Notes under the pieces: model-generated
Databases searched by the model: none
The model's input: the letters and a program-made list of their open reading frames with translations, nothing else
Told to the model about the DNA's origin: nothing
Shown: in pieces, positions 51,938 through 60,222 of the stretch
Position numbering within the stretch: the first letter of the stretch is position 1
How the letters are laid out: each line of letters starts with the position of its first letter
Position numbers and translations under genes: made by a program
Source of the DNA: Micromonospora narathiwatensis
GTDB lineage: Bacteria; Actinomycetota; Actinomycetes; Mycobacteriales; Micromonosporaceae
NCBI RefSeq assembly: GCF_900089605.1
Contig: NZ_LT594324.1
Coordinates: forward strand, 4,154,001 to 4,218,000
Direction of reading: 5' to 3'
DNA length: 64,000 nucleotides

Positions 51938-52624
51938 ATGACGGAACGCACGGTGCTGGTGACCGGGGGCACGGGCGGGCTGGGCGGTGCGGTCACCGCG
52001 GCCTTCCTCGAGGCGGGCTGGCGGGTGGTCGTACCGGCGCGGGAGGGCGGGGCGGCCACGCCGTCCGGGCCGGTAGTCCACATCGCCGCGGACCTGATGG
52101 AACCCGCCGGGGCGGCGCACGCGGTGGCGGCGGCCTCCGCCGAGCCGGCGGCGCCGCTGCGCGCGGTGGTCAACCTCGTCGGGGGGTACGCCAGCGGCGG
52201 GCTGGTGCACGAGACCCCGGTCGATGAGTTCGACCGGATGCTGCGGATCAACCTGCGCCCGACGTACCTGGTCACCCAGGCGGCGTTGCCGCACCTGGTG
52301 GCGGCCGGCGGCGGCGCGGTGGTCTGCGTCTCGGCGCGGGCCGCGGTGGCGCCCTTCCCCGGCGCGGCCGGCTACGTCACGGCCAAGGCGGCGGTGCTCG
52401 CGTTCGCCAATGCCGTCGCCGTGGAGTACCGCGCACGGGGGGTCCGGTGCAACACGGTGCTGCCGAGCGTGATCGACACCCCGGCCAACCGGGCCGCCAT
52501 GCCGGACGCCGACCACCAACGCTGGGTGCCGCCCGCCGAGATCGCCGGGGTGGTCCGCTTCCTCGCCTCCGACGAGTCCGCCCCGACCAGCGGGGCGAGC
52601 ATCCCGGTCTACGGGCGGGCCTGA
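51938..52624 (+). CDS. Short-chain dehydrogenase/reductase
   Basis: 228 aa. NAD(P)-binding LVTGGTGGLGGAVTAAF at the N-terminus, VNLVGGYASGG near residue 75 (the NAG-like strand), the catalytic Ser in VCVSARAAVAPFPGA near residue 135 and GYVTAKAAVLAF (YxxxK) near residue 147. Ends with TSGASIPVYGRA. Substrate unknown. Its last 16 nt overlap the convergent kinase gene. Confidence 0.87.
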   Translation: MTERTVLVTGGTGGLGGAVTAAFLEAGWRVVVPAREGGAATPSGPVVHIAADLMEPAGAAHAVAAASAEPAAPLRAVVNLVGGYASGGLVHETPVDEFDRMLRINLRPTYLVTQAALPHLVAAGGGAVVCVSARAAVAPFPGAAGYVTAKAAVLAFANAVAVEYRARGVRCNTVLPSVIDTPANRAAMPDADHQRWVPPAEIAGVVRFLASDESAPTSGASIPVYGRA

Positions 52625-53340
52625 GCCGGAAGCGGGTCACCACGACCCGCTCCGCCGGCGGGCGGGCCGGTGCCGCCCGGTGGCCCGACCACCGACGACG
52701 GCGGGTCGTCGGGTAGCCACTCGGCGAGGTGGGCGCGGATCCGCCGGGACACCTCGTCCGGCGGGCCGTTCGCGTCGACCACCAGGAAGTCGGCGTACTC
52801 CGGCAGCGTCCGGTACGCGGTGGCGGCGGCGGTGAGCCACCCCATGCTCTCGTGGTCGGTGCCGCGCCGTTCGATCCGCCGGTACGCCTCCGCCGGGTCG
52901 ACGGTGAGCAGGATGGTGACCCGGGGCGCGGGGAAGACGCGGTAACCGGCCCGGGCCAGCCGCTCCCAGCGCTGCCCACCGTGCGCCCGGATGCTCGCGT
53001 ACTGGCAGGCGGAGTAGCGGTCCATCACCGCCGTGCGGCCGGTCACCAGGCAGCTCAGCAGCGCGAGGGCGATGGCGAGCCAGCGGAGCACCGACTCGAC
53101 CGCGAGCAGCCCGTCGCGCCCGACGAGCCGCTGGGCGTCCGGCCGGCCGAGCCGGTGGGCGAGCCGGCCGAGCCAGCGCCGGCCGCCGGCGTTGCGGTGA
53201 TAGGTGGCCGGGTGACCGGCGGCGGTGAGTGCCTCGGCGAGCCGGTGGGCCTGCGTGGTCTTGCCGGAGCCGTCGATGCCGATCAGGGCCACGGCGCGCA
53301 GTCGGGTCGCACCGCGCCGCCCCCGCAGTGACCTGGCCAC
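52609..53340 (-). CDS. Thymidylate kinase-like P-loop protein
   Basis: 243 aa. P-loop ALIGIDGSGKTTQAHRLAEA near residue 18 as in dTMP kinase, then VMDRYSACQYASIRAHGG near residue 105 (DRY-type motif), ILLTVDPAEAYRRIERRG near residue 140 and FLVVDANGPPDEV. The middle contains a hydrophobic stretch (SVLRWLAIALALLSCLVT) that true Tmk lacks, so this may be a dNMP-kinase-like enzyme of other function. Pro/Gly-rich tail. Ends inside the convergent SDR gene. Confidence 0.8.
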   Translation of the reverse strand: MARSLRGRRGATRLRAVALIGIDGSGKTTQAHRLAEALTAAGHPATYHRNAGGRRWLGRLAHRLGRPDAQRLVGRDGLLAVESVLRWLAIALALLSCLVTGRTAVMDRYSACQYASIRAHGGQRWERLARAGYRVFPAPRVTILLTVDPAEAYRRIERRGTDHESMGWLTAAATAYRTLPEYADFLVVDANGPPDEVSRRIRAHLAEWLPDDPPSSVVGPPGGTGPPAGGAGRGDPLPAQARP

Positions 53341-53346
53341 CCTTCG

Positions 53347-53352
53347 AGGCTA
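53347..53352 (-). promoter_or_regulatory. -10 box of leaderless thymidylate-kinase-like gene
   Basis: TAGCCT on the minus strand, 6 nt before GTG 53340. Confidence 0.6.
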
Positions 53353-53491
53353 TCCGAACCGCGCCGGTCCTCGGGGGTTTGTCCGTTCCGTCCCGGCCAC
53401 GCCCGAGGCGCGTCGACAACAGGTGTGGCCGACCGGTTCGCCGGGTACGCAACTTCAATCCCACCGCCACCCACGACGACGGGAGACCCAC

Positions 53492-54070
53492 ATGGCCGAG
53501 CGCGGGGACGAGACCCTGGTGCACACGCTCAAGAAGGTCGCCGCCGTGCTCAAGCAGTCCCAGATCCCCTTCGCGCTCGGCGGCAGCTTCGCCGTGTACG
53601 CCCACGGCGGCCACTCCAGCGATCACGACGTGGACTTCCTGATCCGGGCCCAGGACGTCGACCGGGCCCTGGAGGCCCTGGTCGAGGCCGGCTTCACCGC
53701 CGAGCGCCCGCCCGAGGACTGGCTGGTCAAGGTCTACGACGAGGGGCGGATGGTGGACCTTATCCACCGGCCGATCGAGACCCCGGTGACCGAGGAGACC
53801 TTCGCCGACACCATCGTGCGGCCGGTCGACGCGATCCACATGCCGGTGCTCTCGGCCACCCAGCTGATGGTGCACAAGCTGCTCAGCTTCTCCCAGCACT
53901 ACTGCGACTTCGCCCGCGCCCTGCCGCTCGCCCGTTCGCTGCGGGAACAGATCGACTGGGAACGGGTACGGAAGGAGACGCAGCACTCGCCGTACGCGGA
54001 GGCGTTCCTGGTGCTGCTCGACCGGTTGGACGTGCTGCCCGGCACGTCCGGAGGAAGGGAGACACCGTGA
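53492..54070 (+). CDS. Nucleotidyltransferase family protein
   Basis: 192 aa from ATG 53492, with GGGAGA upstream. FALGGSFAVYAHGGHSSDHD followed by VDFLIRAQD near residue 30 gives the GGS and DxD signature of the pol-beta-type nucleotidyltransferase fold. It continues with VDLIHRPIETPVTEETFAD and a helical C-terminus (LSATQLMVHKLLSFSQHYCD). The pattern is that of stand-alone transferases with an aminotransferase-like or antitoxin-type relation, but no toxin partner is here. It begins a tightly packed run with BON and phosphoesterase genes. Confidence 0.8.
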   Translation: MAERGDETLVHTLKKVAAVLKQSQIPFALGGSFAVYAHGGHSSDHDVDFLIRAQDVDRALEALVEAGFTAERPPEDWLVKVYDEGRMVDLIHRPIETPVTEETFADTIVRPVDAIHMPVLSATQLMVHKLLSFSQHYCDFARALPLARSLREQIDWERVRKETQHSPYAEAFLVLLDRLDVLPGTSGGRETP

Positions 54071-54336
54071 CCGAGCAGCACGGCGGCACGCCGCCGGACG
54101 CGTACGTCGAAGCGGAGATCCACCGCCTGCTGGCCGAGGACCCCTCCGTCGCCGAGCAGGGCATCACCGCGGTCCACCGCGAGCGGGGCCTGGTGCTCTA
54201 CGGCGAGGTGGAGAGCCCGCACCGGCGTGAGGAGATCCTGCGCCGGGTCGCCGAGCGCTTTCCCGACGTACCGATCACCAGCGACATCGGGGTGATCCGC
54301 GCCGAGGCACCCAGCCAGGTCGAGGAACTGCCGTGA
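54067..54336 (+). CDS. BON domain protein
   Basis: 89 aa from GTG 54067, overlapping the upstream stop (GTGA) and preceded by GGAGGAAGGGAG. One BON domain: YVEAEIHRLLAEDPSVAEQG, ITAVHRERGLVLYGEVESPH and RREEILRRVAERFPDVPITS. BON domains bind membranes or lipids, often in envelope proteins, but this one has no signal peptide, so it acts in the cytosol. Coupled to the nucleotidyltransferase and 10 nt before the phosphoesterase. Confidence 0.85.
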   Translation: MTEQHGGTPPDAYVEAEIHRLLAEDPSVAEQGITAVHRERGLVLYGEVESPHRREEILRRVAERFPDVPITSDIGVIRAEAPSQVEELP

Positions 54337-54346
54337 GGGAGGTGCG

Positions 54347-55123
54347 ATGGTGATCCGGATCGCCGCCGTCGGCGACGTGCACCTGGACGAGGACGTGGTC
54401 GGCCGGTTCCGGCCGGCCCTGGAGGAGCTGCCCGACTGCGCCGACGTGCTGCTGCTCGCCGGCGACCTGACCCGGCACGGCACCGAGGCCGAGGCGCGGT
54501 GCGTGGCACGGGAGTTCGGGAACCTCGGCGTACCGGTGATCACCGTGCTCGGCAACCACGACCACCAGTGCGACCAGGTGCCACAGGTGGTGAGGACGCT
54601 GGAGGACGTCGGCATCACCGTGCTGGAGGGGACCGGGATCGTGCTGGAGTGCACCGGCGGGCGGCTCGGCGTGGCCGGGGTGAAGGGCTTCGGCGGCGGG
54701 TTCGCGGGACGGTGCGCCACCGACTTCGGCGAGCCCGAGACGAAGGCGTTCGTCCGGACCGCCAACGAGAGCGCCGACGCGCTCGGCCGGGCCCTGCGCG
54801 AGCTGGAGTGCGACGTGCTGGTCGCGCTCACCCACTACGCCCCCGTGCCGGACACCCTCGCGGGCGAGCCGCTGGAGATCTATCCGTTCCTCGGCTGCTA
54901 CCAGCTCGGCCAGGCGGTCGACTCGGCGCCCACCGCGCTGGCGCTGCACGGCCACGCCCACCACGGAACCGAGCGGGGCACCACGCCCGGCGGGGTACGC
55001 GTCCGCAACGTCGCCCACCCGGTGATCAAGCAGGCGTACAGCATCTTCCACCTCGGTGACCACCTCGACCAGCACCAGGTTTCCGGAATCGGGCAGTCGG
55101 GTACTGCGCGGCCATGGAGCTGA
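54347..55123 (+). CDS. Metallophosphoesterase (calcineurin-like)
   Basis: 258 aa from ATG 54347 behind GGGAGGT. Metal-binding motifs in order: AVGDVHLDEDV near residue 8, LLAGDLTRHG near residue 37, VLGNHDHQC near residue 66, LTHYAPVP near residue 164, LHGHAHHGT near residue 205. No signal peptide. The substrate could be a nucleotide, cyclic nucleotide or phospholipid. With a nucleotidyltransferase and a BON protein before it, a make-and-break pair on one substrate is possible but unproven. Confidence 0.9.
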   Translation: MVIRIAAVGDVHLDEDVVGRFRPALEELPDCADVLLLAGDLTRHGTEAEARCVAREFGNLGVPVITVLGNHDHQCDQVPQVVRTLEDVGITVLEGTGIVLECTGGRLGVAGVKGFGGGFAGRCATDFGEPETKAFVRTANESADALGRALRELECDVLVALTHYAPVPDTLAGEPLEIYPFLGCYQLGQAVDSAPTALALHGHAHHGTERGTTPGGVRVRNVAHPVIKQAYSIFHLGDHLDQHQVSGIGQSGTARPWS

Positions 55124-55257
55124 TTCTCTGGATTCTCGCAGTCGTACTGGTGGTCGCCGGCGTCCTCGCGCTGTTCCGCCGGCAGATCCTGTGGGGCATC
55201 GTCCTCATCATCGTCGGCCTCCTGGTCGGCCCCGGCGGCGTCAGCATCTTCAGCTGA
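55114..55257 (+). CDS. GPGG-motif small membrane protein
   Basis: 47 aa. Nearly all hydrophobic: two short helices (LILWILAVVLVVAGVLALF and ILWGIVLIIVGLLVG) joined by RRQ, then GPGGVSIFS at the end. The G-P-G-G ending is the mark of a small actinobacterial membrane family of unknown function. A TACTGC box 6 nt upstream may serve as -10. It overlaps the end of the phosphoesterase gene by 10 nt. Confidence 0.75.
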   Translation: MELILWILAVVLVVAGVLALFRRQILWGIVLIIVGLLVGPGGVSIFS

Positions 55258-55498
55258 CCGCCGGTCCCCCTGTCCACCCCTGACCCGCCGGGGTCGCCGG
55301 GTCCGGACGCTCCGTCCTCCCCGATCGGAGCGCCCGGGCCCGACGGCCCCGGCGCCGCGCGTACGGGGCGGGATTCCATCGACGGATACGGACCTTCCGG
55401 CACCAGGACAACCGGAGCGTGGGAGCGCGCCCACCACCGGTAACCGGGTTTCTGGATTGTTACCGGGCCGTGTCCAGTAGGGGGTGGACCGAGCGCGA

Positions 55499-55512
55499 TG
55501 CAAGCGCTTACA
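55499..55512. promoter_or_regulatory. LacI-family operator before the alpha-glucoside operon
   Basis: TGCAAGCGCTTACA, a near-perfect palindrome with central AAGCGCTT as bound by LacI/GalR regulators, 68 nt before the binding-protein start. A LacI gene is the fourth gene of the operon. It lies in the 323-nt gap 55258-55580, where I also see AACCGGG-type direct repeats (55443, 55461) but no gene. Confidence 0.75.
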
Positions 55513-55580
55513 TGTGGGAACGACCATCGGACCGGCGCAGTATCGACTTCCCCCACGCGCCGGCAAGGAAGGAGATCGGC

Positions 55581-56921
55581 ATGGCGTTTGCCAGATCGCG
55601 CCAGGCTCTCGCGATCGCCGGCGCTCTTGGCTTGGCGCTCGGCGTCACCGCCTGCGGCACCGGCAACGACAAGAAGAGCAGCAAGGCGAGCTCCCCCGAG
55701 TGCGCCGCATATGACAAGTACCAGGGCCACGACGGCAAGAAGGTCACGATCTACTCGTCCATCCGGGACATCGAGGCCGACCGCCTCGCGCAGTCCTGGA
55801 AGCAGTTCGAGGACTGCACCGGCATCAAGATCGACCACGAGGGCTCCGGCGAGTTCGAGGCCCAGCTGGGCGTACGGGTGGACGGCGGCAACGCCCCCGA
55901 TCTGGCCTTCATCCCGCAGCCGGGTCTGCTCAAGCGGTTCGCCGACGCGGGCAAGCTCAAGCCGGCCGGCAACGACACCAAGGCCATGGCGGAGCAGAAC
56001 TACTCCCCCGACTGGCTGAAGTACAGCACCGTGGACGGCAAGTTCTACGGCGCCCCGCTCGGCTCCAACGTGAAGTCCTTCGTGTGGTACTCGCCGAAGA
56101 CCTTCAAGGAGAAGGGCTGGAACATCCCGACCACCTGGGACGAGCTGATCGCCCTCAGCGACACGATCGCGGCGAGCGGCACGAAGCCGTGGTGCGCCGG
56201 CATCGAGTCCGGTGACGCCACCGGCTGGCCGGCCACCGACTGGATCGAAGACCTGATGCTGCGGACGACCACGCCCGAGGTCTACGACCAGTGGACGACC
56301 CACGGCATCCCGTTCAACGACCCGCAGGTGGCCGCGGCGGTCGACAAGGCCGGCACCATCCTCAAGAACGAGAAGTACGTCAACGGCGGCTTCGGCGGCG
56401 TGAAGAGCATCGCCACCACCTCCTTCCAGGAGGCCGGCACGCCGATCACCGCCGGCAAGTGCGCGATGCACCGCCAGGCGTCCTTCTACGCCAACCAGTG
56501 GCCGCAGGGCACCAAGGTGGCCGAGGACGGCGACGTCTTCGCGTTCTACTTCCCGGCCGTCGACCCGGCCAAGGGCAAGCCGGTGCTGGGTGGCGGCGAG
56601 TTCGTCACGGCCTTCGCCGACCGTCCCGAGGTCCAGGCGGTGCAGACCTACCTGGCCTCCGGCGAGTACGCCAACAGCCGCGCCAAGATCGGCGACTGGG
56701 TGTCGGCGAACAAGAAGCTCGACCTCAACAACGTCCCCAACCCGGTGGACAAGCTCTCCGTGCAGATCCTCCAGGACGAGAAGACCGTCTTCCGCTTCGA
56801 CGGCTCGGACCTGATGCCGGCCGCGGTCGGCGCGGGCACCTTCTGGAAGGGCATGGTCGACTGGATCAACGGCAAGGACACCGCCACGGTCCTGAACGGC
56901 ATCGAGAGCAGCTGGAAGTGA
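55581..56921 (+). CDS. Carbohydrate ABC transporter substrate-binding lipoprotein
   Basis: 446 aa from ATG 55581 with GGAAGGAG upstream. Lipoprotein signal peptide AIAGALGLALGVTAC (lipobox VTAC, Cys at about residue 24), then a family-1 extracellular solute-binding fold (VTIYSSIRDIEADRLAQSWK, GNAPDLAFIPQPGLLKRFAD). It should deliver an alpha-glucoside (AglE-like) to the two permeases that follow. No ATPase is encoded in the operon, so a shared MsiK-type ATPase elsewhere is expected. Confidence 0.92.
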   Translation: MAFARSRQALAIAGALGLALGVTACGTGNDKKSSKASSPECAAYDKYQGHDGKKVTIYSSIRDIEADRLAQSWKQFEDCTGIKIDHEGSGEFEAQLGVRVDGGNAPDLAFIPQPGLLKRFADAGKLKPAGNDTKAMAEQNYSPDWLKYSTVDGKFYGAPLGSNVKSFVWYSPKTFKEKGWNIPTTWDELIALSDTIAASGTKPWCAGIESGDATGWPATDWIEDLMLRTTTPEVYDQWTTHGIPFNDPQVAAAVDKAGTILKNEKYVNGGFGGVKSIATTSFQEAGTPITAGKCAMHRQASFYANQWPQGTKVAEDGDVFAFYFPAVDPAKGKPVLGGGEFVTAFADRPEVQAVQTYLASGEYANSRAKIGDWVSANKKLDLNNVPNPVDKLSVQILQDEKTVFRFDGSDLMPAAVGAGTFWKGMVDWINGKDTATVLNGIESSWK

Positions 56922-56928
56922 TCTGACC

Positions 56929-56964
56929 CGGTGGTCCGGTCCGCGTCGGCGGGCCGGACCACCG
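56929..56964 (+). terminator. Intra-operon hairpin after the binding protein
   Basis: 11-bp perfect arms (CGGTGGTCCGG / CCGGACCACCG) with a 14-nt loop. Common after binding-protein genes, where it raises their mRNA over that of the permeases. Confidence 0.7.
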
Positions 56965-56994
56965 CCGGTCAATCCAACCTCTGAGGAGGGGTCG

Positions 56995-58044
56995 ATGGGG
57001 TTCGACTTCGCGGAGGAACAGCCCAAGTTCCTCATGCTGATGTACGGGCTGATCGCTTTCGTCGCGGTGGTGGGCGGTCTGCTCCTGCTCCTCGACGTGG
57101 TGCCGGCCTGGTTCGCCCGCCGTCGGGAGGAGCGGCTGGTGGCCGCCTCGGCCAGCGGTGCCCCGCTGCCCCGGCGACGGAAACCGCGGGAGGGGTTCTT
57201 CGCGTTCTTCTTCCTGCTCCCCACGCTGCTGCTGCTGGCCGTCGGGCTGGTGGTGCCGGCGGTCCGCACCACGCTGCTCTCCTTCATGGACAGGGACAGC
57301 AGCAACTGGGTGGGGCTGCAGAACTACGGCTGGATGTTCTCCGAGGACTCGATCGTCCGGGTGCTGGCCAACACCCTGATCTGGGTGCTCCTGGTGCCGC
57401 TCGTCGCCACCACGTTCGGTCTGATCTACGCCGTGCTGGTGGACCGGGCCCGGCTCGAGGCGGTGGCCAAGTCCCTGATCTTCCTGCCGATGGCGATCTC
57501 GTTCGTCGGCGCCAGCATCATCTGGAAGTTCATCTACGCGTACCGGAGCGAGGACCAGGACCAGATCGGTCTGCTCAATCAGATCGTGGTCAGCCTCGGC
57601 GGTGAGCCGAAGTTCTGGCTCCAGGAGAGCCCGCTCAACACCCTGCTCCTGATCGTGATCATGATCTGGATCCAGGCCGGCTTCGCGATGGTGGTGCTCT
57701 CCGCCGCCATCAAGGCCATCCCGGCGGACATCGTCGAGGCGGCCCGGCTGGACGGGGTCACGCCGTGGCAGATGTTCTGGCGGATCACCATGCCGAGCAT
57801 CCGGCCGGCGCTGATCGTGGTGGTGGTGACGATCTCCATCGCCACGCTCAAGGTCTTCGACATCGTCCGGACCGCGACCAACGGCAACTACGACACCAGC
57901 GTGATCGCCAACGAGATGTACAACCAGGCGTTCCGGTACCGCGAGGTAGGACAGGGCTCCGCCCTGGCGGTCTTCCTCTTCGTCCTGGTCATTCCGATCG
58001 TGATCTACCAGATCCGCAACCTGCGTCAGCAGCGGGAGGGCTGA
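56995..58044 (+). CDS. Alpha-glucoside ABC transporter permease 1
   Basis: 349 aa, MalF/AglF type. A first helix (residues about 14-35) and a basic segment precede the six-helix core. The EAA motif EAARLDGVTPWQMFWRIT near residue 245 contacts the ATPase. The core loop around residue 110 (DRDSSNWVGLQNYGWMF) is the usual start of the family. Behind GAGGAGGGG; overlaps the second permease region by no bases (1-nt gap). Confidence 0.92.
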   Translation: MGFDFAEEQPKFLMLMYGLIAFVAVVGGLLLLLDVVPAWFARRREERLVAASASGAPLPRRRKPREGFFAFFFLLPTLLLLAVGLVVPAVRTTLLSFMDRDSSNWVGLQNYGWMFSEDSIVRVLANTLIWVLLVPLVATTFGLIYAVLVDRARLEAVAKSLIFLPMAISFVGASIIWKFIYAYRSEDQDQIGLLNQIVVSLGGEPKFWLQESPLNTLLLIVIMIWIQAGFAMVVLSAAIKAIPADIVEAARLDGVTPWQMFWRITMPSIRPALIVVVVTISIATLKVFDIVRTATNGNYDTSVIANEMYNQAFRYREVGQGSALAVFLFVLVIPIVIYQIRNLRQQREG

Positions 58045-58045
58045 G

Positions 58046-59008
58046 ATGACCACCGCCACGCCCACCGTCGGAGCCGGCACCCGGGCCACCGAGCCGGCCA
58101 CCCGCGCCGGCCGGGTCCGCAAGCGGCTGAACAGCCGTACCGCCACGCTGGTCTCGATCGTCATCGCGCTGCTCTGGACGGTCCCGACCTTCGGCCTGTT
58201 CATCTCCTCCTTCCGGCCGGAGAACCAGATCAAGACCACCGGCTGGTGGACGTTCTTCAGCGACCCGCAGTTCACCCTGAAGAACTACCAGGACGTGCTC
58301 TTCGGCAGTTCCTCGTCGTCCGGCCAGCTCGCCAGCTACTTCATCAACTCGCTGGCGATCACCATCCCGTCGGTGCTCTTCCCCATCGCGTTCGCGGCGC
58401 TGGCCGCGTACGCGCTGGCCTGGATCAACTTCAAGGGGCGGGACTGGCTCTACATCGCGATCTTCTCGTTGCAGATCGTGCCGCTCCAGATGGCCCTGGT
58501 GCCGCTGCTGAAGTTCTTCTCCACCGGCGTCACCGTCGCCGGCGTCCAGGTGCTCCCGGCCTGGGAACTCGACGGCGCACAGAAGTTCGCCCAGGTGTGG
58601 TTCGCGCACACCTGCTTCGCGCTCCCGTTCGCCGTGTACCTGCTGCACAACTTCATCTCGCAGCTGCCCGGGGACCTGATGGAGGCGGCCCGGGTCGACG
58701 GGGCCACCCACCCGAGGATCTTCCGCACCATCGTCCTGCCGCTGATCGCGCCCGCCCTGGCCGCGTTCGGCATCTTCCAGTTCCTCTGGGTCTGGAACGA
58801 CCTGCTGGTTGCGCTGATCTTCGCGGGTGGCAACAGCGAGACCGCCCCGTTGACCGTCCGGCTCGCCGAGATGGCCGGCACCCGGGGCAACGAGTGGCAA
58901 CGGCTGACAGCCGGTGCCTTCGTGTCGATCGTCGTACCGCTGATCGTGTTCCTGTCCCTCCAGCGCTACTTCGTGCGGGGCCTGCTCGCCGGCAGCGTCA
59001 AGGGTTGA
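58046..59008 (+). CDS. Alpha-glucoside ABC transporter permease 2
   Basis: 320 aa, MalG/AglG type. Six membrane helices with the EAA motif EAARVDGATHPRIFRTIV near residue 213. It starts with a disordered Thr/Ala region and first helix at about residue 35 (TLVSIVIALLWTVPTFGLFI). It pairs with the permease before it. The ATG follows the upstream stop by one base, with GGGAGGG ahead, so expression is coupled. Confidence 0.93.
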   Translation: MTTATPTVGAGTRATEPATRAGRVRKRLNSRTATLVSIVIALLWTVPTFGLFISSFRPENQIKTTGWWTFFSDPQFTLKNYQDVLFGSSSSSGQLASYFINSLAITIPSVLFPIAFAALAAYALAWINFKGRDWLYIAIFSLQIVPLQMALVPLLKFFSTGVTVAGVQVLPAWELDGAQKFAQVWFAHTCFALPFAVYLLHNFISQLPGDLMEAARVDGATHPRIFRTIVLPLIAPALAAFGIFQFLWVWNDLLVALIFAGGNSETAPLTVRLAEMAGTRGNEWQRLTAGAFVSIVVPLIVFLSLQRYFVRGLLAGSVKG

Positions 59009-59014
59009 TCCGAT

Positions 59015-59052
59015 GCCCGCCGCCGCCCGTCGATGGGCGGGCGGCGGCGGGC
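59015..59052 (+). terminator. Hairpin between permease 2 and the LacI gene
   Basis: 14-bp perfect arms (GCCCGCCGCCGCCC / GGGCGGCGGCGGGC) with a 10-nt loop. It may lower expression of the downstream regulator and glucosidase. Confidence 0.7.
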
Positions 59053-59076
59053 ACGGGCCGGAGCGGGGGAACAACG

Positions 59077-60144
59077 ATGACGAAGATTGACGATGTCGCC
59101 CGCCTGGCCGGGGTCTCCACGGCCACCGTCTCCCGCGCGCTGCGCGGCCTGCCCACGGTCTCGGCCGCGACGCGGCGCCGGGTGCTCGCCGCCGCCGAGC
59201 AACTCCAGTACGCGGTCTCGCCGAACGCCTCCCGACTGGCCGGCGGAAAGACCGGCACCGTGGCGATCGTGGTCCCCCGGATCACCCGCTGGTTCTTCGG
59301 GACGGTGGTGGAGTCCGTCGAGGACTTCCTCGACCAGAACGGCTACGACCTGCTGCTCTACAACCTCGGCGGCCGGGAGCAGACCCGGCAGCGGGTGCTG
59401 CGTACCGCCAGCCTGCACAAGCGCGTGGACGCCATCATCCTGGTCGCCACCCCGCTGCGCCCGGCGGACGTGACCGCGCTGACCAAGCTGGCCCTGCCGG
59501 GGGTGACCATCAGCTCCGGCAGCGGAGTGCCCGGCTGGCCCTGCGTACGCATCGACGACGTGGCCGCGGCGCGGACCGCCACCCGGCACCTGCTCGACCT
59601 CGGCCACACCCGGATCGCGCACATCTCCGGCGATCCGGACGACGAGCTGGCCTTCACCACGCACCTGGACCGCCGCCACGGCTACCAGGAGGAGCTGCGC
59701 GCGGACGGGATCCCCACCGACCCGAGCCTGGACGTCGAGTCGCAGTTCACCATCGACGGCGGCATCCGGGCCACCGCCGAGCTGCTGGCCCGGGGTGAGC
59801 CGCCGACGGCGATCTTCGCCGCCTGCGACGAGATGGCGATGGGCGCGATGACCGCGCTGCGCGACGCCGGGCTGCGGGTGCCGCAGGACGTCAGCGTGAT
59901 CGGCATCGACGACCACGACCTGGCCGGGGTGCTCGGGTTGAGCACCGTCGCCCAGCCGGCGGCGGAGCAGGGGCTGCTCGCCGCCCGGATCCTGCTCGAC
60001 CCGCTCGGCGTCCGCACCGCCGACCCGTACCCCGGGCTGGTACCCCCGACGGGCGACGCCGACGGTGATTCGCCGACGCCGCCGGTGATCCTGCCCACTC
60101 GACTGGTGGTACGTGAATCGACCGCACCGCCCCGGGCACACTGA
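59077..60144 (+). CDS. LacI-family repressor of the alpha-glucoside operon
   Basis: 355 aa from ATG 59077, with GGGGGA upstream. Helix-turn-helix IDDVARLAGVSTATVSRALR at residues about 4-23 and hinge LAGGKTGTVAIVV, then a periplasmic-binding-type effector domain (GYDLLLYNLGG, DVSVIGIDDHDLAGVLGLST). Residues about 315-345 carry an extra acidic/Pro loop absent from the family core. It should bind the site at 55499-55512. AglR-like by context. Confidence 0.9.
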   Translation: MTKIDDVARLAGVSTATVSRALRGLPTVSAATRRRVLAAAEQLQYAVSPNASRLAGGKTGTVAIVVPRITRWFFGTVVESVEDFLDQNGYDLLLYNLGGREQTRQRVLRTASLHKRVDAIILVATPLRPADVTALTKLALPGVTISSGSGVPGWPCVRIDDVAAARTATRHLLDLGHTRIAHISGDPDDELAFTTHLDRRHGYQEELRADGIPTDPSLDVESQFTIDGGIRATAELLARGEPPTAIFAACDEMAMGAMTALRDAGLRVPQDVSVIGIDDHDLAGVLGLSTVAQPAAEQGLLAARILLDPLGVRTADPYPGLVPPTGDADGDSPTPPVILPTRLVVRESTAPPRAH

Positions 60145-60150
60145 ACGGAT

Positions 60151-60195
60151 CCGGCCGTCCACGACGGCCGGGAACGACCGTCCGGCAACGGACGG
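60151..60195 (+). other. Two tandem hairpins before the glucosidase gene
   Basis: CCGGCCGTC / GACGGCCGG at 60151-60171 and CCGTCCG / CGGACGG at 60178-60195. They stand between the LacI stop codon and the Shine-Dalgarno sequence of the glucosidase, a place for attenuation or mRNA processing. Confidence 0.6.
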
Positions 60196-60222
60196 CCACG
60201 GCTCGACACAGGGGAGAAGGCT

